In this document: positions 24,861-33,076 of the stretch, in pieces
How positions within the stretch are numbered: position 1 is the stretch's first letter
Layout of the letters: each line of letters starts with the position of its first letter
NCBI GenBank assembly: GCA_031292525.1
Contig: JARLGY010000054.1
Span: 111,495-175,494, forward strand
DNA: 64,000 bases
Direction of reading: 5' to 3'
DNA from: Flavipsychrobacter sp.
GTDB lineage: Bacteria > Bacteroidota > Bacteroidia > Chitinophagales > Chitinophagaceae
Position numbers and translations under genes: made by a program
Notes under the pieces: generated by a model
Told to the model about the DNA's origin: nothing
The model's input: the letters and a program-made list of their open reading frames with translations, nothing else
The model's database searches: none

Positions 24861-25769
24861 TTATGCTGATGCAGCCTGCACTATGGCAACAATTCCTCTT
24901 TCGTCGCCGCGACGTTTGCGTGCGCCCATGCGCACCAGTACACTATATACATCGCCATAGTACGTAGGGTCGCCTATGCGGTCAAAGAATTTAACCTCTC
25001 CCAAGGCACGCTCTACTGCATTACGCTGCCAGCAGAGTACACCATCGTTATCTGTAGCGGCTGCGCTAGCGCCATATGCATTTACTACAGGCGTTGTGTC
25101 GTTGGTGTAGGTAACTACATTGCTACGCATCATAATATTAAAACCATACAACCTGCCCAGTACGCCATCTTTAGCATCAAATGCCTGGCTGTAGTCGCGG
25201 TACTGTGTGGCATCCATGCTATCGGTTAACTGCTGGTACATATCGGCGCTCATCAATGCATAACGTTCTTCCACAGGTACGTTTTGTTTGTTCAGTGTCA
25301 GCATGGCATACTTCAGGTCGCTTATTCCAAATTTTTTACGATTGCCGGTAGTACCAGTAAGGTGAGATATTACTGCATCGCCTGAGGTACGAACAAAGTT
25401 TACAGCGGGTGCCCAGTCTATAAGGATACTGTCTGCAGTTACCTGGCGCAGAGCAGCTTCATGCTCGCTCAGTACACTTTCGCGTTTGTTGTAGCTCAGC
25501 TCCATTGTATCTGCATTAGGTATCAGTATGGGGTCTGTAGTGTATTCGTTCAGCGCATAGGTCACATCAACATCGGTACGTTGGGTTACACTTGCCGGCA
25601 GTGATGCACGATCTATTGCCACGTTGGGTAGCGCCCCTGCCTGTGGTATATGCACCACCTTGCCCTGCAATACAAACTGGCTGGCATCTGTACTTGCTAA
25701 TAAAAATTCATTGTTTTTAAAGAGGTTGCCCTCTATATGGTCTTCCCATATTTCTCTTTGAATTGCCAT
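24861..25769 (-). CDS. Phage major capsid protein
   Basis: 302 residues. It lies immediately downstream of the protease/scaffold gene, the usual place for the major head protein. Sequence features: an N-terminal EIWEDHIEGNLFKNNEFL, long beta-rich central stretches (VDVTYALNEYTTDPILIPN), the spine-helix region HEAALRQVTADSILIDWAP, and a C-terminal VLGRLYGFNIMMRSNVVTY followed by AVERALGEVKFFDRIGDP and YSVLVRMGARKRRGDERG. These match capsid proteins I know from Mu-like phages of Bacteroidota, likely of the HK97 fold. Intact with no frameshift. Start ATG at 25767-25769. Confidence 0.8.
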   Translation of the reverse strand: MAIQREIWEDHIEGNLFKNNEFLLASTDASQFVLQGKVVHIPQAGALPNVAIDRASLPASVTQRTDVDVTYALNEYTTDPILIPNADTMELSYNKRESVLSEHEAALRQVTADSILIDWAPAVNFVRTSGDAVISHLTGTTGNRKKFGISDLKYAMLTLNKQNVPVEERYALMSADMYQQLTDSMDATQYRDYSQAFDAKDGVLGRLYGFNIMMRSNVVTYTNDTTPVVNAYGASAAATDNDGVLCWQRNAVERALGEVKFFDRIGDPTYYGDVYSVLVRMGARKRRGDERGIVAIVQAASA

Positions 25770-25990
25770 AAAGGTTTATTGGTTTTTGGTAAATGAATGT
25801 GGAAGGAATGCGTAACGGGATAATGCGATAACACGATAGTATAATAACCTATCAGAGAGGTTATAAGGTCAGATCAATAAATGCTGGTTTGCTTTTAAGA
25901 TTTGAAAAGTATGTATGATGTAGATGGTACCTAGACCAGTGATTGCGGGGATGCAATAACGATTAGGTTAGAAATAAATAATAGGGATTA
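25770..25990. other. Intergenic region upstream of capsid gene with inverted repeat
   Basis: 221 bp without a gene, AT-rich. ATAACCT / AGGTTAT form a 7-bp inverted repeat at about 25846-25866. The length is unusual between two head genes that are otherwise tightly packed, so a separate capsid promoter or long leader may lie here. I see no perfect TAnnTTTG near the capsid start. Confidence 0.4.
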
Positions 25991-26992
25991 CTAACTACCG
26001 AATTTTTCTTTAAATATCTGCTGGTAGCGGTCAGGGTTATCAGCTTTCAGTTCTTTTAGTTTATTGCCGGCAGGGTCTTTTGTTTCAAAGTCATCCCATT
26101 TCCACTGTTGTGCGGCATTGTCACGGTTGGTTTGTTTCAGGTGTTCTGCTATGCTGCGGTAAGCAGGCATTGCAGATAGTAAGCTTTTCAATTCCTGCGG
26201 TTTACCGGCATAGTCAGTTGCCAGTTTTTCTTTTAACAATATAGTTACGCGGCCGTCTTCAAGTGCACGGTCCAGCAGGGCAGCAACTTCATATTTAGCA
26301 TGTGCGCTGTTCAGGTTATCGAGTTGTGCCTGCAGAGCATCTTTATCGCTGCGCAACAGTATATTTTCCAGGTCCACTTCTTTTGCTGCGGCCACACGTT
26401 CGTTCATTGTTTTTATTGCAGCCAGCATTGTTGCACCATCTGCATCAGCACTTAGGTTCAGCGCCTTGTTCAGTTCGCGGGTCAGGTTCAGGTGCAGGTT
26501 ATTCAGCACTGGTCTTTCGCGGGTCAGGTCCACCAGGTTTATTTCGTTTTCCTGGGCATCGTATAGCTTAGTAAGTGCATTGCCGTTACCAGGTATATCT
26601 ACCAGGCTGCATTCTTTATTATACCACCGCGTGATGGTTGGGCCTGTTTGTCCAGGCAGCATCTGCTCGGGGTCTGTTGAGTAATCGAGCACAACTATAT
26701 GGCCCACACTGGCGGCGTTCAAAAAACCATTCTCAACTTCGGCACAGGTCTGTGCTCCACGTTCATTCAGGAGGTTTATGACTGGTTTGCCCCAGAGTGC
26801 ATCGCCCTCCACTTTCAGGTCGTCCCACTTCAGCGCCACACCTTTATCGCGCTGGTGCATGTAGTAGCCGATAGGGTTCTTCTGAAATTCGGGCAATTGA
26901 TAGCCGCTAGTAAGTAAACGAAAACCGTATTCATTTACCGAACTGTCGCTGAGGACGTATTCTTTGTCGATCTTTTTAAGCTGTTCTGTCAT
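25991..26992 (-). CDS. Prohead protease-scaffold fusion protein (Mu gpI-like)
   Basis: 333 residues from the ATG at 26990-26992. An in-frame GTG at 27023-27025 would add 11 residues but coincides with a promoter-like element, so I prefer the ATG. The N-terminal ~150 residues form the protease: histidine in AASVGHIVVLDYS, serine in NKECSLVDIPGN, the usual order of Herpesvirus-type prohead proteases. The C-terminal ~180 residues are helical coiled-coil (EKDALQAQLDNLNSAHAKYE-like and KEVDLENILLRSDKD), typical of an internal scaffold. The protein shapes and matures the prohead. First gene of the structural cluster. Confidence 0.8.
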   Translation of the reverse strand: MTEQLKKIDKEYVLSDSSVNEYGFRLLTSGYQLPEFQKNPIGYYMHQRDKGVALKWDDLKVEGDALWGKPVINLLNERGAQTCAEVENGFLNAASVGHIVVLDYSTDPEQMLPGQTGPTITRWYNKECSLVDIPGNGNALTKLYDAQENEINLVDLTRERPVLNNLHLNLTRELNKALNLSADADGATMLAAIKTMNERVAAAKEVDLENILLRSDKDALQAQLDNLNSAHAKYEVAALLDRALEDGRVTILLKEKLATDYAGKPQELKSLLSAMPAYRSIAEHLKQTNRDNAAQQWKWDDFETKDPAGNKLKELKADNPDRYQQIFKEKFGS

Positions 26993-27024
26993 GGTGGTAG
27001 GGAGGTAAACCGTTATTTCTGACA

Positions 27025-27057
27025 CAAAGATGTATCAGCTTTTGGTCTCTGCAAAAA
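27025..27057 (-). promoter_or_regulatory. Candidate late promoter ahead of the structural operon
   Basis: On the minus strand TTTTTG (27052-27057) is followed, after 19 bp, by CATCTTTG (27025-27032). This is one mismatch from the -7 consensus TAnnTTTG with ideal spacing. It is 33 bp upstream of the preferred protease ATG and is the best candidate for starting the whole minus-strand phage transcript. Confidence 0.45.
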
Positions 27058-27069
27058 CGTATCCGCGTG

Positions 27070-27258
27070 CTACTCCACCACCTGTGCACCGGGCATTACT
27101 TGCTGCGGTACCATGCTTTTTTCTTTGCGCTGTATGGCTTTACTGGCAAGTGTATTACTGATTTGAATTATGGAATTTGGCGCAAATTTTTCTGCGATTG
27201 CGTTTTGAATGGCAACCTGGAATATATTAGACAAATAGTAAGAGCATCTACAGTAAGA
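27070..27258 (-). pseudogene. Truncated 3' end of a phage gene
   Basis: An open frame of 62 codons before a TAG at 27070-27072. It starts after an in-frame stop (27259-27261) and has no suitable start codon. It reads NIFQVAIQNAIAEKFAPNS, IIQISNTLASKAIQRKEKS and MVPQQVMPGAQVVE, clearly protein-like. It lies immediately upstream of the protease gene, so it is probably the C-terminal remnant of the next phage gene, cut where the host T9SS gene begins. Its original identity (MuF or virion morphogenesis protein would be typical here) is not recognisable. Confidence 0.55.
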
Positions 27259-27262
27259 CTAG

Positions 27263-28168
27263 CTACTCTTCAAAAACAAACTTACCTGTAAATGTCACTC
27301 CTGAATCCTTATCTGTAACCCGATAAAAGTAAACACCTGACGCTCTTAAAGCATCACCAATTTCCAATTCACTACTGTTTGAAAAGGGTGTAGATCTTAC
27401 TACTTGCCCCATCTCATTTATAACAGTAATTGTTCCGTTTGAAATTATGTAGCCGAAAAGTAATTTGCTTGCTTTGCCTCCAGGATTGGGTACAACTTTA
27501 ACTGTTGATGCACGGTGGCTGATATTATTTACTGCAACATGTGAGCAGTTCACAAAACTATCAACCTTGCCATAATTGTTGTGAGAGAGTAGGCGTATAT
27601 CCACTTTTACATTGCTTTGCTCAAAACACGTAAGGTTCTCTTGACCTTCAAAATAATACACTGTTTCAGAAGCCAGCGGACCATTAGGGGAACCTATCCC
27701 CTCTACCACGGTGTATGTAAGTGTAGCGTTGCCGCCATTGTTCCCAGAAACGAAATTACCCTTCATATAAAGCGTCTTATGATAAACGCCATTTATTAAA
27801 ATAGAATCGGTAGATACTACACTATCTACTCTGTTTTGCGCCCATACATAGCTTATGGAATCGCCGGCTTTCAAGTTATAGTTGTAGAGTATACGATCTG
27901 TATTGTTGATAAGTATATAAACCAGTCCTTGTAATGTGTCTTCCCTTACAAAATTGGTGTTGCCGCCATAGGTATTTACCAAAACTTTGTATGTTGTACC
28001 GTTAAATGTGCTATCGCCGGTATAGTGATAAAATGGCTGCCAGGTATGGCCATCGGCGTCAAAGGCATAACCCTGCCAGGTATTGCGGGAGTCTGTGAAG
28101 TGTATTTTTTGGCTGTAGGCTGCCAAGAAAGAAAACGATAACAGTAAGGAGCATATAATTGTTTTCAT
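27263..28168 (-). CDS. Secreted protein with T9SS type A sorting domain
   Basis: 301 residues. Signal peptide MKTIICSLLLSFSFLAAYSQ. The C-terminal ~80 residues are a T9SS sorting domain: VVPNPGGKASKLLF, TITVINEMGQVV, ALRASGVYFYRVT and a final TGKFVFEE. It should be exported by the type IX system and attached to or released from the cell surface. The middle part is beta-rich with YILINNTDRILYNYNLKAGDS; no enzyme motif seen. First host gene on this side of the phage cluster. Confidence 0.8.
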   Translation of the reverse strand: MKTIICSLLLSFSFLAAYSQKIHFTDSRNTWQGYAFDADGHTWQPFYHYTGDSTFNGTTYKVLVNTYGGNTNFVREDTLQGLVYILINNTDRILYNYNLKAGDSISYVWAQNRVDSVVSTDSILINGVYHKTLYMKGNFVSGNNGGNATLTYTVVEGIGSPNGPLASETVYYFEGQENLTCFEQSNVKVDIRLLSHNNYGKVDSFVNCSHVAVNNISHRASTVKVVPNPGGKASKLLFGYIISNGTITVINEMGQVVRSTPFSNSSELEIGDALRASGVYFYRVTDKDSGVTFTGKFVFEE

Positions 28169-28249
28169 GATAGAGGGCTTTGTATAAAGTTAATTATATT
28201 TCGACATTCCAGAAAATAAAATTATATATAAATTTTACACTGAAAATGA

Positions 28250-29719
28250 TCATACTCCCTCCTTCTTTCCAACCAGCTTCTTTATTTCTCCTACAGAAAT
28301 AAACCGGAACGGAAACATAAGCAATGAAGCGGCCAGCCCAAAAACTATAAGCTGCACCAGCCAGGGTGCGGGTATAAAAATTACCCCAGCCGCGAGCAAT
28401 ACGATCAATGCCAGGTAGCCGACAAGGGCAGAAACAAGCTTTACGTCTGCTTTAAGTTTTATCTCCTTTATGCAATACACAATAAACCCTAAGGCTATAA
28501 GCCATTGGGTAAGGCAGCCCACAACTGCAGCCCCTTCAGCTTTGTAGTGCGGTATTATGTACAGGTTCAGCCCCAGGTTAAAAACAACTGCACCAATTGC
28601 CAGTTTGTTCAGCGTTTTCAGGCTGCCGTTGGCAGTGAGCAGGGTAGAGTAGATATACATAATGCAAAAGGCAGGGAACTCGGCCATCGTCCACCTGAAG
28701 ACATGCCCGTAATAAAGGGGATCAGGATAATCTTTTGCTGCCTTAAATGATAACTGCATGATGGGGTTACAAAAGAATATACCTGCAACGGCCACAATAA
28801 AAGAAAACGGGAGCAGTGTGTTTACGCAGACATGCACTATCTGGTTCACCGGTTGCGTTTCTTTTAGCATCCTTCCAAACATAGGTAGCAGTATCGCCGC
28901 AAACATCAGGGCGAACATATTACTCATATCCAGGTAGCGATATGCAGCAGCGTATATGGCTGCCTGTATCTTACCATCTCCACCAGCCAGTCGCTCTATC
29001 ATAGGTGAGTCTAACCTGGTGTAAATAGACATGAGGAATATTAGTGTAGCATAGGGTATGGTATCTTTAATAATGCGCCAAACCGTTTGCCCATGAAAAG
29101 AAAAACGGAAACGAATGGGATGCAGCCAGCGCAAAACAAAAAAAGCAATGATGCAGCCTATACCATAGGTGCCTATCTGCGCCAGTATGTACCATTCTAT
29201 TTTAAAGTGCTGTGCAGTACCCGGGTATAAGAGCAGTGCGCCGCATACTACTATCATCAGCAGCCTGTCGGCTATTGATAATATTCCATCAATTTTAAAT
29301 TTGTGCAGGGCAGCTACATTGCTGCGCAGGAACTGCAACATATAGTTGAGCGATTGAAAAACCAATATGCCCGATAACAGCAGCATTTGGTAGCTATTGT
29401 AGCCCACAACAAACCCGGTAATGGTTACTATAGCGCCATATGCCATTATAAGCAATAGCCTTGCCGATAGCATGGTAGGAAAGAGCTCTTGCAGCTTATC
29501 AGGGTTTTGAGCTACCGTTCGGCTGTTGTAGTTTGTAATGCCAAAATCTAATATGATGCTGAATATTACTGTCCAGCTCAACAAAGGTGAATAAGTACCA
29601 TAAGACTCTGCTCCCACCCTGTTTTGCACCACCCTGTCTATAAAAAGCACATATGCCAGCCTTATAGGCAGGTTTATGGCAACAACAAAAGCAAGGTTTT
29701 TAACAAAAAATCGGCGCAT
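28250..29719 (-). CDS. Polysaccharide flippase (MOP superfamily, Wzx-like)
   Basis: 489 residues with 12-14 predicted membrane segments and no signal peptide cleavage site. The layout (N-terminal KNLAFVVAINLPIRLAYVLF, repeated 20-residue hydrophobic stretches, YTRLDSPMIERLAGGDG in the middle) matches Wzx/RfbX-type flippases that move lipid-linked oligosaccharides across the inner membrane. It is divergent from the glycosyltransferase gene at 29774 with 54 bp between, suggesting a shared surface-polysaccharide role. Confidence 0.8.
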   Translation of the reverse strand: MRRFFVKNLAFVVAINLPIRLAYVLFIDRVVQNRVGAESYGTYSPLLSWTVIFSIILDFGITNYNSRTVAQNPDKLQELFPTMLSARLLLIMAYGAIVTITGFVVGYNSYQMLLLSGILVFQSLNYMLQFLRSNVAALHKFKIDGILSIADRLLMIVVCGALLLYPGTAQHFKIEWYILAQIGTYGIGCIIAFFVLRWLHPIRFRFSFHGQTVWRIIKDTIPYATLIFLMSIYTRLDSPMIERLAGGDGKIQAAIYAAAYRYLDMSNMFALMFAAILLPMFGRMLKETQPVNQIVHVCVNTLLPFSFIVAVAGIFFCNPIMQLSFKAAKDYPDPLYYGHVFRWTMAEFPAFCIMYIYSTLLTANGSLKTLNKLAIGAVVFNLGLNLYIIPHYKAEGAAVVGCLTQWLIALGFIVYCIKEIKLKADVKLVSALVGYLALIVLLAAGVIFIPAPWLVQLIVFGLAASLLMFPFRFISVGEIKKLVGKKEGV

Positions 29720-29755
29720 CAGGGATATTTGGCACTGTTTGAAGCTGTAAAATTA

Positions 29756-29763
29756 TATTTTTG
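29756..29763 (+). promoter_or_regulatory. Bacteroidota-type -7 promoter element
   Basis: TATTTTTG matches TAnnTTTG and lies 10 bp before the ATG at 29774. The divergent flippase gene starts at 29719, so the intergenic region is only 54 bp. TTTG motifs occur upstream (29728-29731, 29738-29741) but not at the ideal distance. The mRNA leader would be very short. Confidence 0.45.
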
Positions 29764-29773
29764 CCGCCACTAT

Positions 29774-30907
29774 ATGCGGATAGCTGTAAATACAAGGTTA
29801 TTATTGAAGGGAAAATTGGAAGGCATCGGCTGGTTTACCTACCAGACACTTGAGCGTATAGTGCGCCTGCACCCCGAACACGACTTCATTTTTTTCTTTG
29901 ACCGTCCTTATGATCCATCTTTTGTATTTGCAAAAAATGTAACCCCTGTAGTGGTAAGTCCGCAGGCACGTCACCCCATACTTTTTTACCTGTGGTTTGA
30001 GTGGAGCATACCCTACATGTTGCGCAAGTACAAAGCCGATCTGTTTTTGTCACCAGACGGGTATATGTCGCTCAGCACCAAGGTGCCTACCTGCCTTGTG
30101 ATACACGATCTTGCTTTTGAACATTATCCCGATCACTTTGTACTGAGCCACCTTCTGTACTGGCGGCACTACTCACCCTTGTTTGCCCGTAAGGCAACGC
30201 AGATCACTACGGTGTCTAACTTCTCCAAGAACGATATTGTTAGTCGCTATGGTATGGATGCTGATAAAATAACCGTTGCGCACAATGGCGCACATAAAGA
30301 ATACCACCCGCTAACGTGGGACGAACGCGAAGCTGCCAAAAAGCAATATGCCGATGGGAAAGAATATTTTGTATTTGCGGGTGCGCTGCATCCACGTAAA
30401 AATATTACCGGCCTGCTGAATGCTTTTATAGCCTTTAAAAAACGCCAGCGCAGCAATATGAAGCTGGTAATTGTAGGCCGCATGGCCTGGAAGTACGAGG
30501 AAGTAGCAGAAATGCGCGCCACCATGCCGTTTAAAGAAGATGTGGAATGGGTGGGGTACATGGATGTAAATGAGTTGAGTAAGGTAATAGGGGGTGCCTA
30601 TGCTATGGTGTATGCATCCCTGTTTGAAGGATTTGGCATTCCTATACTGGAGGCGCTGAAATGCAATGTGCCCGCTATCGTGAGTAATACATCCAGCATG
30701 CCAGAGGTGGCAGGCGATGCCGGTTTGCTGGTTGACCCCACCGATAGCCAGGATATAGCCAACAAAATGGAGTTATTATTTAAAGACGAAGTACTGCGTA
30801 AAAAACTGATAGCTGCCGCGCCTGCCCAAGTTGAAAAATTTACCTGGGACAACTGTGCCGAAAAACTGTGGGAGAGTATGATGAAGTGTGTAGGCACAAA
30901 AAAATAA
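29774..30907 (+). CDS. Glycosyltransferase family 1/4 (GT-B)
   Basis: 377 residues. I prefer the ATG at 29774, because MRIAVNTRLLLKGKLEGIG is the standard GT-B start; the longer frame overlaps the divergent flippase. Domains: N-terminal Rossmann part (THLVIHDLAFEHYPDHF-like segment CLVIHDLAFE), TTVSNFSKNDIV, and the C-terminal donor-binding part (FVFAGALHPRKNITGLLNAF, VVIGRMAWKYEEV-like stretch) with the EGFGIPILEALKCNVPAI motif holding the conserved acidic pair. It transfers a nucleotide-sugar-derived residue to a cell-surface glycan; the sugar is unknown. Confidence 0.9.
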   Translation: MRIAVNTRLLLKGKLEGIGWFTYQTLERIVRLHPEHDFIFFFDRPYDPSFVFAKNVTPVVVSPQARHPILFYLWFEWSIPYMLRKYKADLFLSPDGYMSLSTKVPTCLVIHDLAFEHYPDHFVLSHLLYWRHYSPLFARKATQITTVSNFSKNDIVSRYGMDADKITVAHNGAHKEYHPLTWDEREAAKKQYADGKEYFVFAGALHPRKNITGLLNAFIAFKKRQRSNMKLVIVGRMAWKYEEVAEMRATMPFKEDVEWVGYMDVNELSKVIGGAYAMVYASLFEGFGIPILEALKCNVPAIVSNTSSMPEVAGDAGLLVDPTDSQDIANKMELLFKDEVLRKKLIAAAPAQVEKFTWDNCAEKLWESMMKCVGTKK

Positions 30908-30946
30908 GATCAGGCAGTATCCCCGCCTGATCTATCTGTTTTCTTA
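30908..30946. terminator. Bidirectional terminator between convergent genes
   Basis: Stem GATCAGGC (30908-30915) / GCCTGATC (30925-30932), 8 bp perfect, 9-nt loop. On the plus strand it is followed by TATCTGTTTTCTT and on the minus strand by TTATTTTTTTG. It serves the glycosyltransferase gene and the convergent nitroreductase gene. Confidence 0.8.
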
Positions 30947-30969
30947 ATTAAAATATTCGTTGTTAACAA

Positions 30970-31554
30970 CTACATCCAGAAGCCTTTTTCAGCGCTGGTC
31001 GTTTTGCGCATGCCTTCTGCTACTGCTTCGTCAGTATAGCCCAGGTATATAAGACCTAGTATAATATCGTCTGGTCCCAGTTTCAGGTATTCTTTCAGTT
31101 CAGGTTTGTGCGTAAGGCCACCTGTGCTCCAGAAAGATGCAATGCCCATAGCCGTTGCGCCCAGCAGTATGTTTTGTACAGCAGCAGATGCTGCAGCTAT
31201 TTCCTCCAGCTGTGGTATCTTTTCATTAGTGCCGCGTTTCATCACTGCAATAATGAGGTGCGATGCGTTGTCGCCATTGTGTTTTAGCTTCTCGTAAGTT
31301 GCCTCCAGTCTCTTTTCCTCGGGTGTTATTCCCCAGTGCAGGTCAGCATGGTCTTTACCAAATTGTTTCAAGGCCTCGCCTGTATAAACAAAAAAGTTCC
31401 ATGGTTCTGTGCGGCCATGAGTTGGCGCCCAGTGCGCCAGTTCCAGCAGTTCTTTTACCTGTTCATCGGGTATGGTATTGCCATTCATCGCAGCCAGTTT
31501 GGCTGTACGTCTTTGCTTTATAGTTGCTTTTACCTGTTCAAATGCATTATTCAT
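30970..31554 (-). CDS. Nitroreductase family protein
   Basis: 194 residues from the ATG at 31552-31554 (MNNAFEQVKATIKQRRTAK); an upstream in-frame ATG would add 19 residues that look unlike the family. FMN-binding features: the N-terminal RRTAK, a central HWAPTHGRTEPWNFFVYTG, then AAASAAVQNILLGATAMG, and a C-terminal LGLIYLGYTD. Such enzymes reduce nitro compounds, quinones or flavins with NAD(P)H in the cytoplasm. Separated from the glycosyltransferase gene by a shared terminator. Confidence 0.85.
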   Translation of the reverse strand: MNNAFEQVKATIKQRRTAKLAAMNGNTIPDEQVKELLELAHWAPTHGRTEPWNFFVYTGEALKQFGKDHADLHWGITPEEKRLEATYEKLKHNGDNASHLIIAVMKRGTNEKIPQLEEIAAASAAVQNILLGATAMGIASFWSTGGLTHKPELKEYLKLGPDDIILGLIYLGYTDEAVAEGMRKTTSAEKGFWM

Positions 31555-31662
31555 AGCCACAAAGTTAACGCGCAGTGGCATATACCCAATACCAAAGGTT
31601 TTATTATCCATCCTCTTTGGCTGTTTTTGCGTATATTATAATGTTATCTTAACCTGCGACTG

Positions 31663-32046
31663 ATGAAATGGAAGTTTTGGTTCTACTTAATGGTGTTACT
31701 TTATGTAGTGGCAGGCGTCAATCATTTCATAAACACACCGGTGTATATGTCTATAATGCCACCGTGGTTGCCTTATCCTAAAATGCTGGTATATATAAGT
31801 GGCATTTGCGAGGCCTTGTTTGGTATATTACTGTTGCCCGTTTCAACGAGGCGGATTGCTGCCTGGCTCATTATATTGCTTCTTATAGCTGTATTCCCTG
31901 CCAACATACAAACCACGCTGAACTATGGGCGCCAGCATGATATTCATTTCTGGATTAGTGCCGTCAGACTTCCCTTGCAAATGGTACTTATTTGGTGGGC
32001 CTGGCTATATACCAAGCCAAGAGAAAAGAAGGGCGCACTTGCATAA
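31663..32046 (+). CDS. DoxX-like small membrane protein
   Basis: 127 residues with four membrane segments. The pattern YVVAGVNHFINTPVYMSIMPPWLPYP and ISGICEALFGILLL is typical of the DoxX-like family, where N-H-F motifs lie between helices 1 and 2. Family members are inner-membrane proteins linked to redox or thiosulfate metabolism in some species, but function here is unassigned. YceI follows on the same strand 41 bp downstream. Confidence 0.75.
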   Translation: MKWKFWFYLMVLLYVVAGVNHFINTPVYMSIMPPWLPYPKMLVYISGICEALFGILLLPVSTRRIAAWLIILLLIAVFPANIQTTLNYGRQHDIHFWISAVRLPLQMVLIWWAWLYTKPREKKGALA

Positions 32047-32087
32047 CACTATTTTACTGACCTTTGTATTACTGTATAAAAGTTTTT

Positions 32088-32633
32088 ATGAAAACACTAC
32101 TTGCTTCATTACTATTACTGCAGGCCACTGTTGCAAACGCACAACACTATGTACCGGAGAGCCAAAATTCAAAAGTGAGTTTTAAAGTGATGAACCATAT
32201 GCTGGTAAAAAGCACGGTGCAAGGCACACTCAGCAATCTATCGGGTAGTATCATCTTCAACCCCGCCGATCTGCCAGGTGCTTCTTTTGATGTGTCTGTT
32301 AACCCTGAAAGCATTAAGACAGGCATAGGCATGCGGGATGAACACCTTAAAAAGGAAGAATTCTTAAGCGTCAGTAAATTCCCTAGGATCCGCATTATCT
32401 CCAATCGGGTTGAAAAAAGTAGTGCACCAGGTACATATATACTTTATGGCAAGCTCACTATCAAAGGCATTTCCAAAGCTATTACGATACCTTTCACGGC
32501 TACACCAACCAATGGAGGCTTATTGTTTAAAGGCACTTTTACCTTAAACAGATTAGACTATACTGTAGGCGAAAAAGGCAAAATTGAAGATCAGGTAAAT
32601 GTTAATCTGAGCGTGAGTGCAAAGAAAGCCTAG
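32088..32633 (+). CDS. YceI family periplasmic lipid-binding protein
   Basis: 181 residues from the ATG at 32088 (MKTLLASLLLLQATVANAQ signal peptide); an earlier in-frame ATG adds only eight residues before this signal. The mature part is the YceI lipocalin-like barrel: SKVSFKVMNHMLVKSTVQGTL, DVSVNPESIKTGIGMRDEHLK, FPRIRIISNRVEK, LTIKGISKAITIPF. This family binds isoprenoid-type lipids in the periplasm. Its stop abuts that of the convergent VOC gene. Possibly co-transcribed with the DoxX gene. Confidence 0.9.
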   Translation: MKTLLASLLLLQATVANAQHYVPESQNSKVSFKVMNHMLVKSTVQGTLSNLSGSIIFNPADLPGASFDVSVNPESIKTGIGMRDEHLKKEEFLSVSKFPRIRIISNRVEKSSAPGTYILYGKLTIKGISKAITIPFTATPTNGGLLFKGTFTLNRLDYTVGEKGKIEDQVNVNLSVSAKKA

Positions 32634-33014
32634 TTACTTATTTGTCGTTATCCACCAGGTATTGCCATATGCATCCTTTACTCCTGCACTACGCCCATAA
32701 GACTGATCAGATGGCGCTGCTATAGAGGTTGCTCCGGTTGCAATTGCTTTATTGTATGTAGCATCAGCATCTGGCACGTACACAAACATACCCGCCGGGC
32801 TGCTGCCGTAGGTGTCTGTGCTGTCTGCTATCATTATTACACTTTCAGCCAGCTTTATTTCTGCATGCATTATTACCTGCTCATCACGCATGTGGCGCAT
32901 TATTTCCACCGCATCAAATACATCTTTCATAAAGTCTATGAAGGCCGATGCATTATCCAGGATGAGGTATGGCATCACCTGCTGGTAGCCCTTAGGTATT
33001 ACTACTGTTTTCAT
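32634..33014 (-). CDS. VOC family protein (PhnB/glyoxalase-like)
   Basis: 126 residues with a single VOC fold: VMPYLILDNASAFIDFMKDVFDA, VIMHAEIKLAESVIMIADS, GMFVYVPDADATYNKAIATGA and the C-terminal KDAYGNTWWITTNK, a typical PhnB-like ending. Metal-binding positions seem partially kept (His in MHAEIKL). Substrate unknown. Converges directly on YceI with no spacer. Confidence 0.85.
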   Translation of the reverse strand: MKTVVIPKGYQQVMPYLILDNASAFIDFMKDVFDAVEIMRHMRDEQVIMHAEIKLAESVIMIADSTDTYGSSPAGMFVYVPDADATYNKAIATGATSIAAPSDQSYGRSAGVKDAYGNTWWITTNK

Positions 33015-33076
33015 ACTGCATGTTTAGAGGATGGATAAAATTCTATACAGCAATATTATACTATGCCTGCTGTATA

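Noticed and set aside
4140..27025. Extracellular contractile injection system (eCIS) or tailocin
   Set aside because: Capsid, portal, prohead protease and both terminase subunits are present, and I see no CIS AAA+ ATPase, so the cluster encodes a DNA-packaging particle.
4100..27260. Attachment-site direct repeats at the cluster ends
   Set aside because: No convincing direct repeat was found by eye between 3640-4140 and 27026-27262; a computed comparison would be needed.
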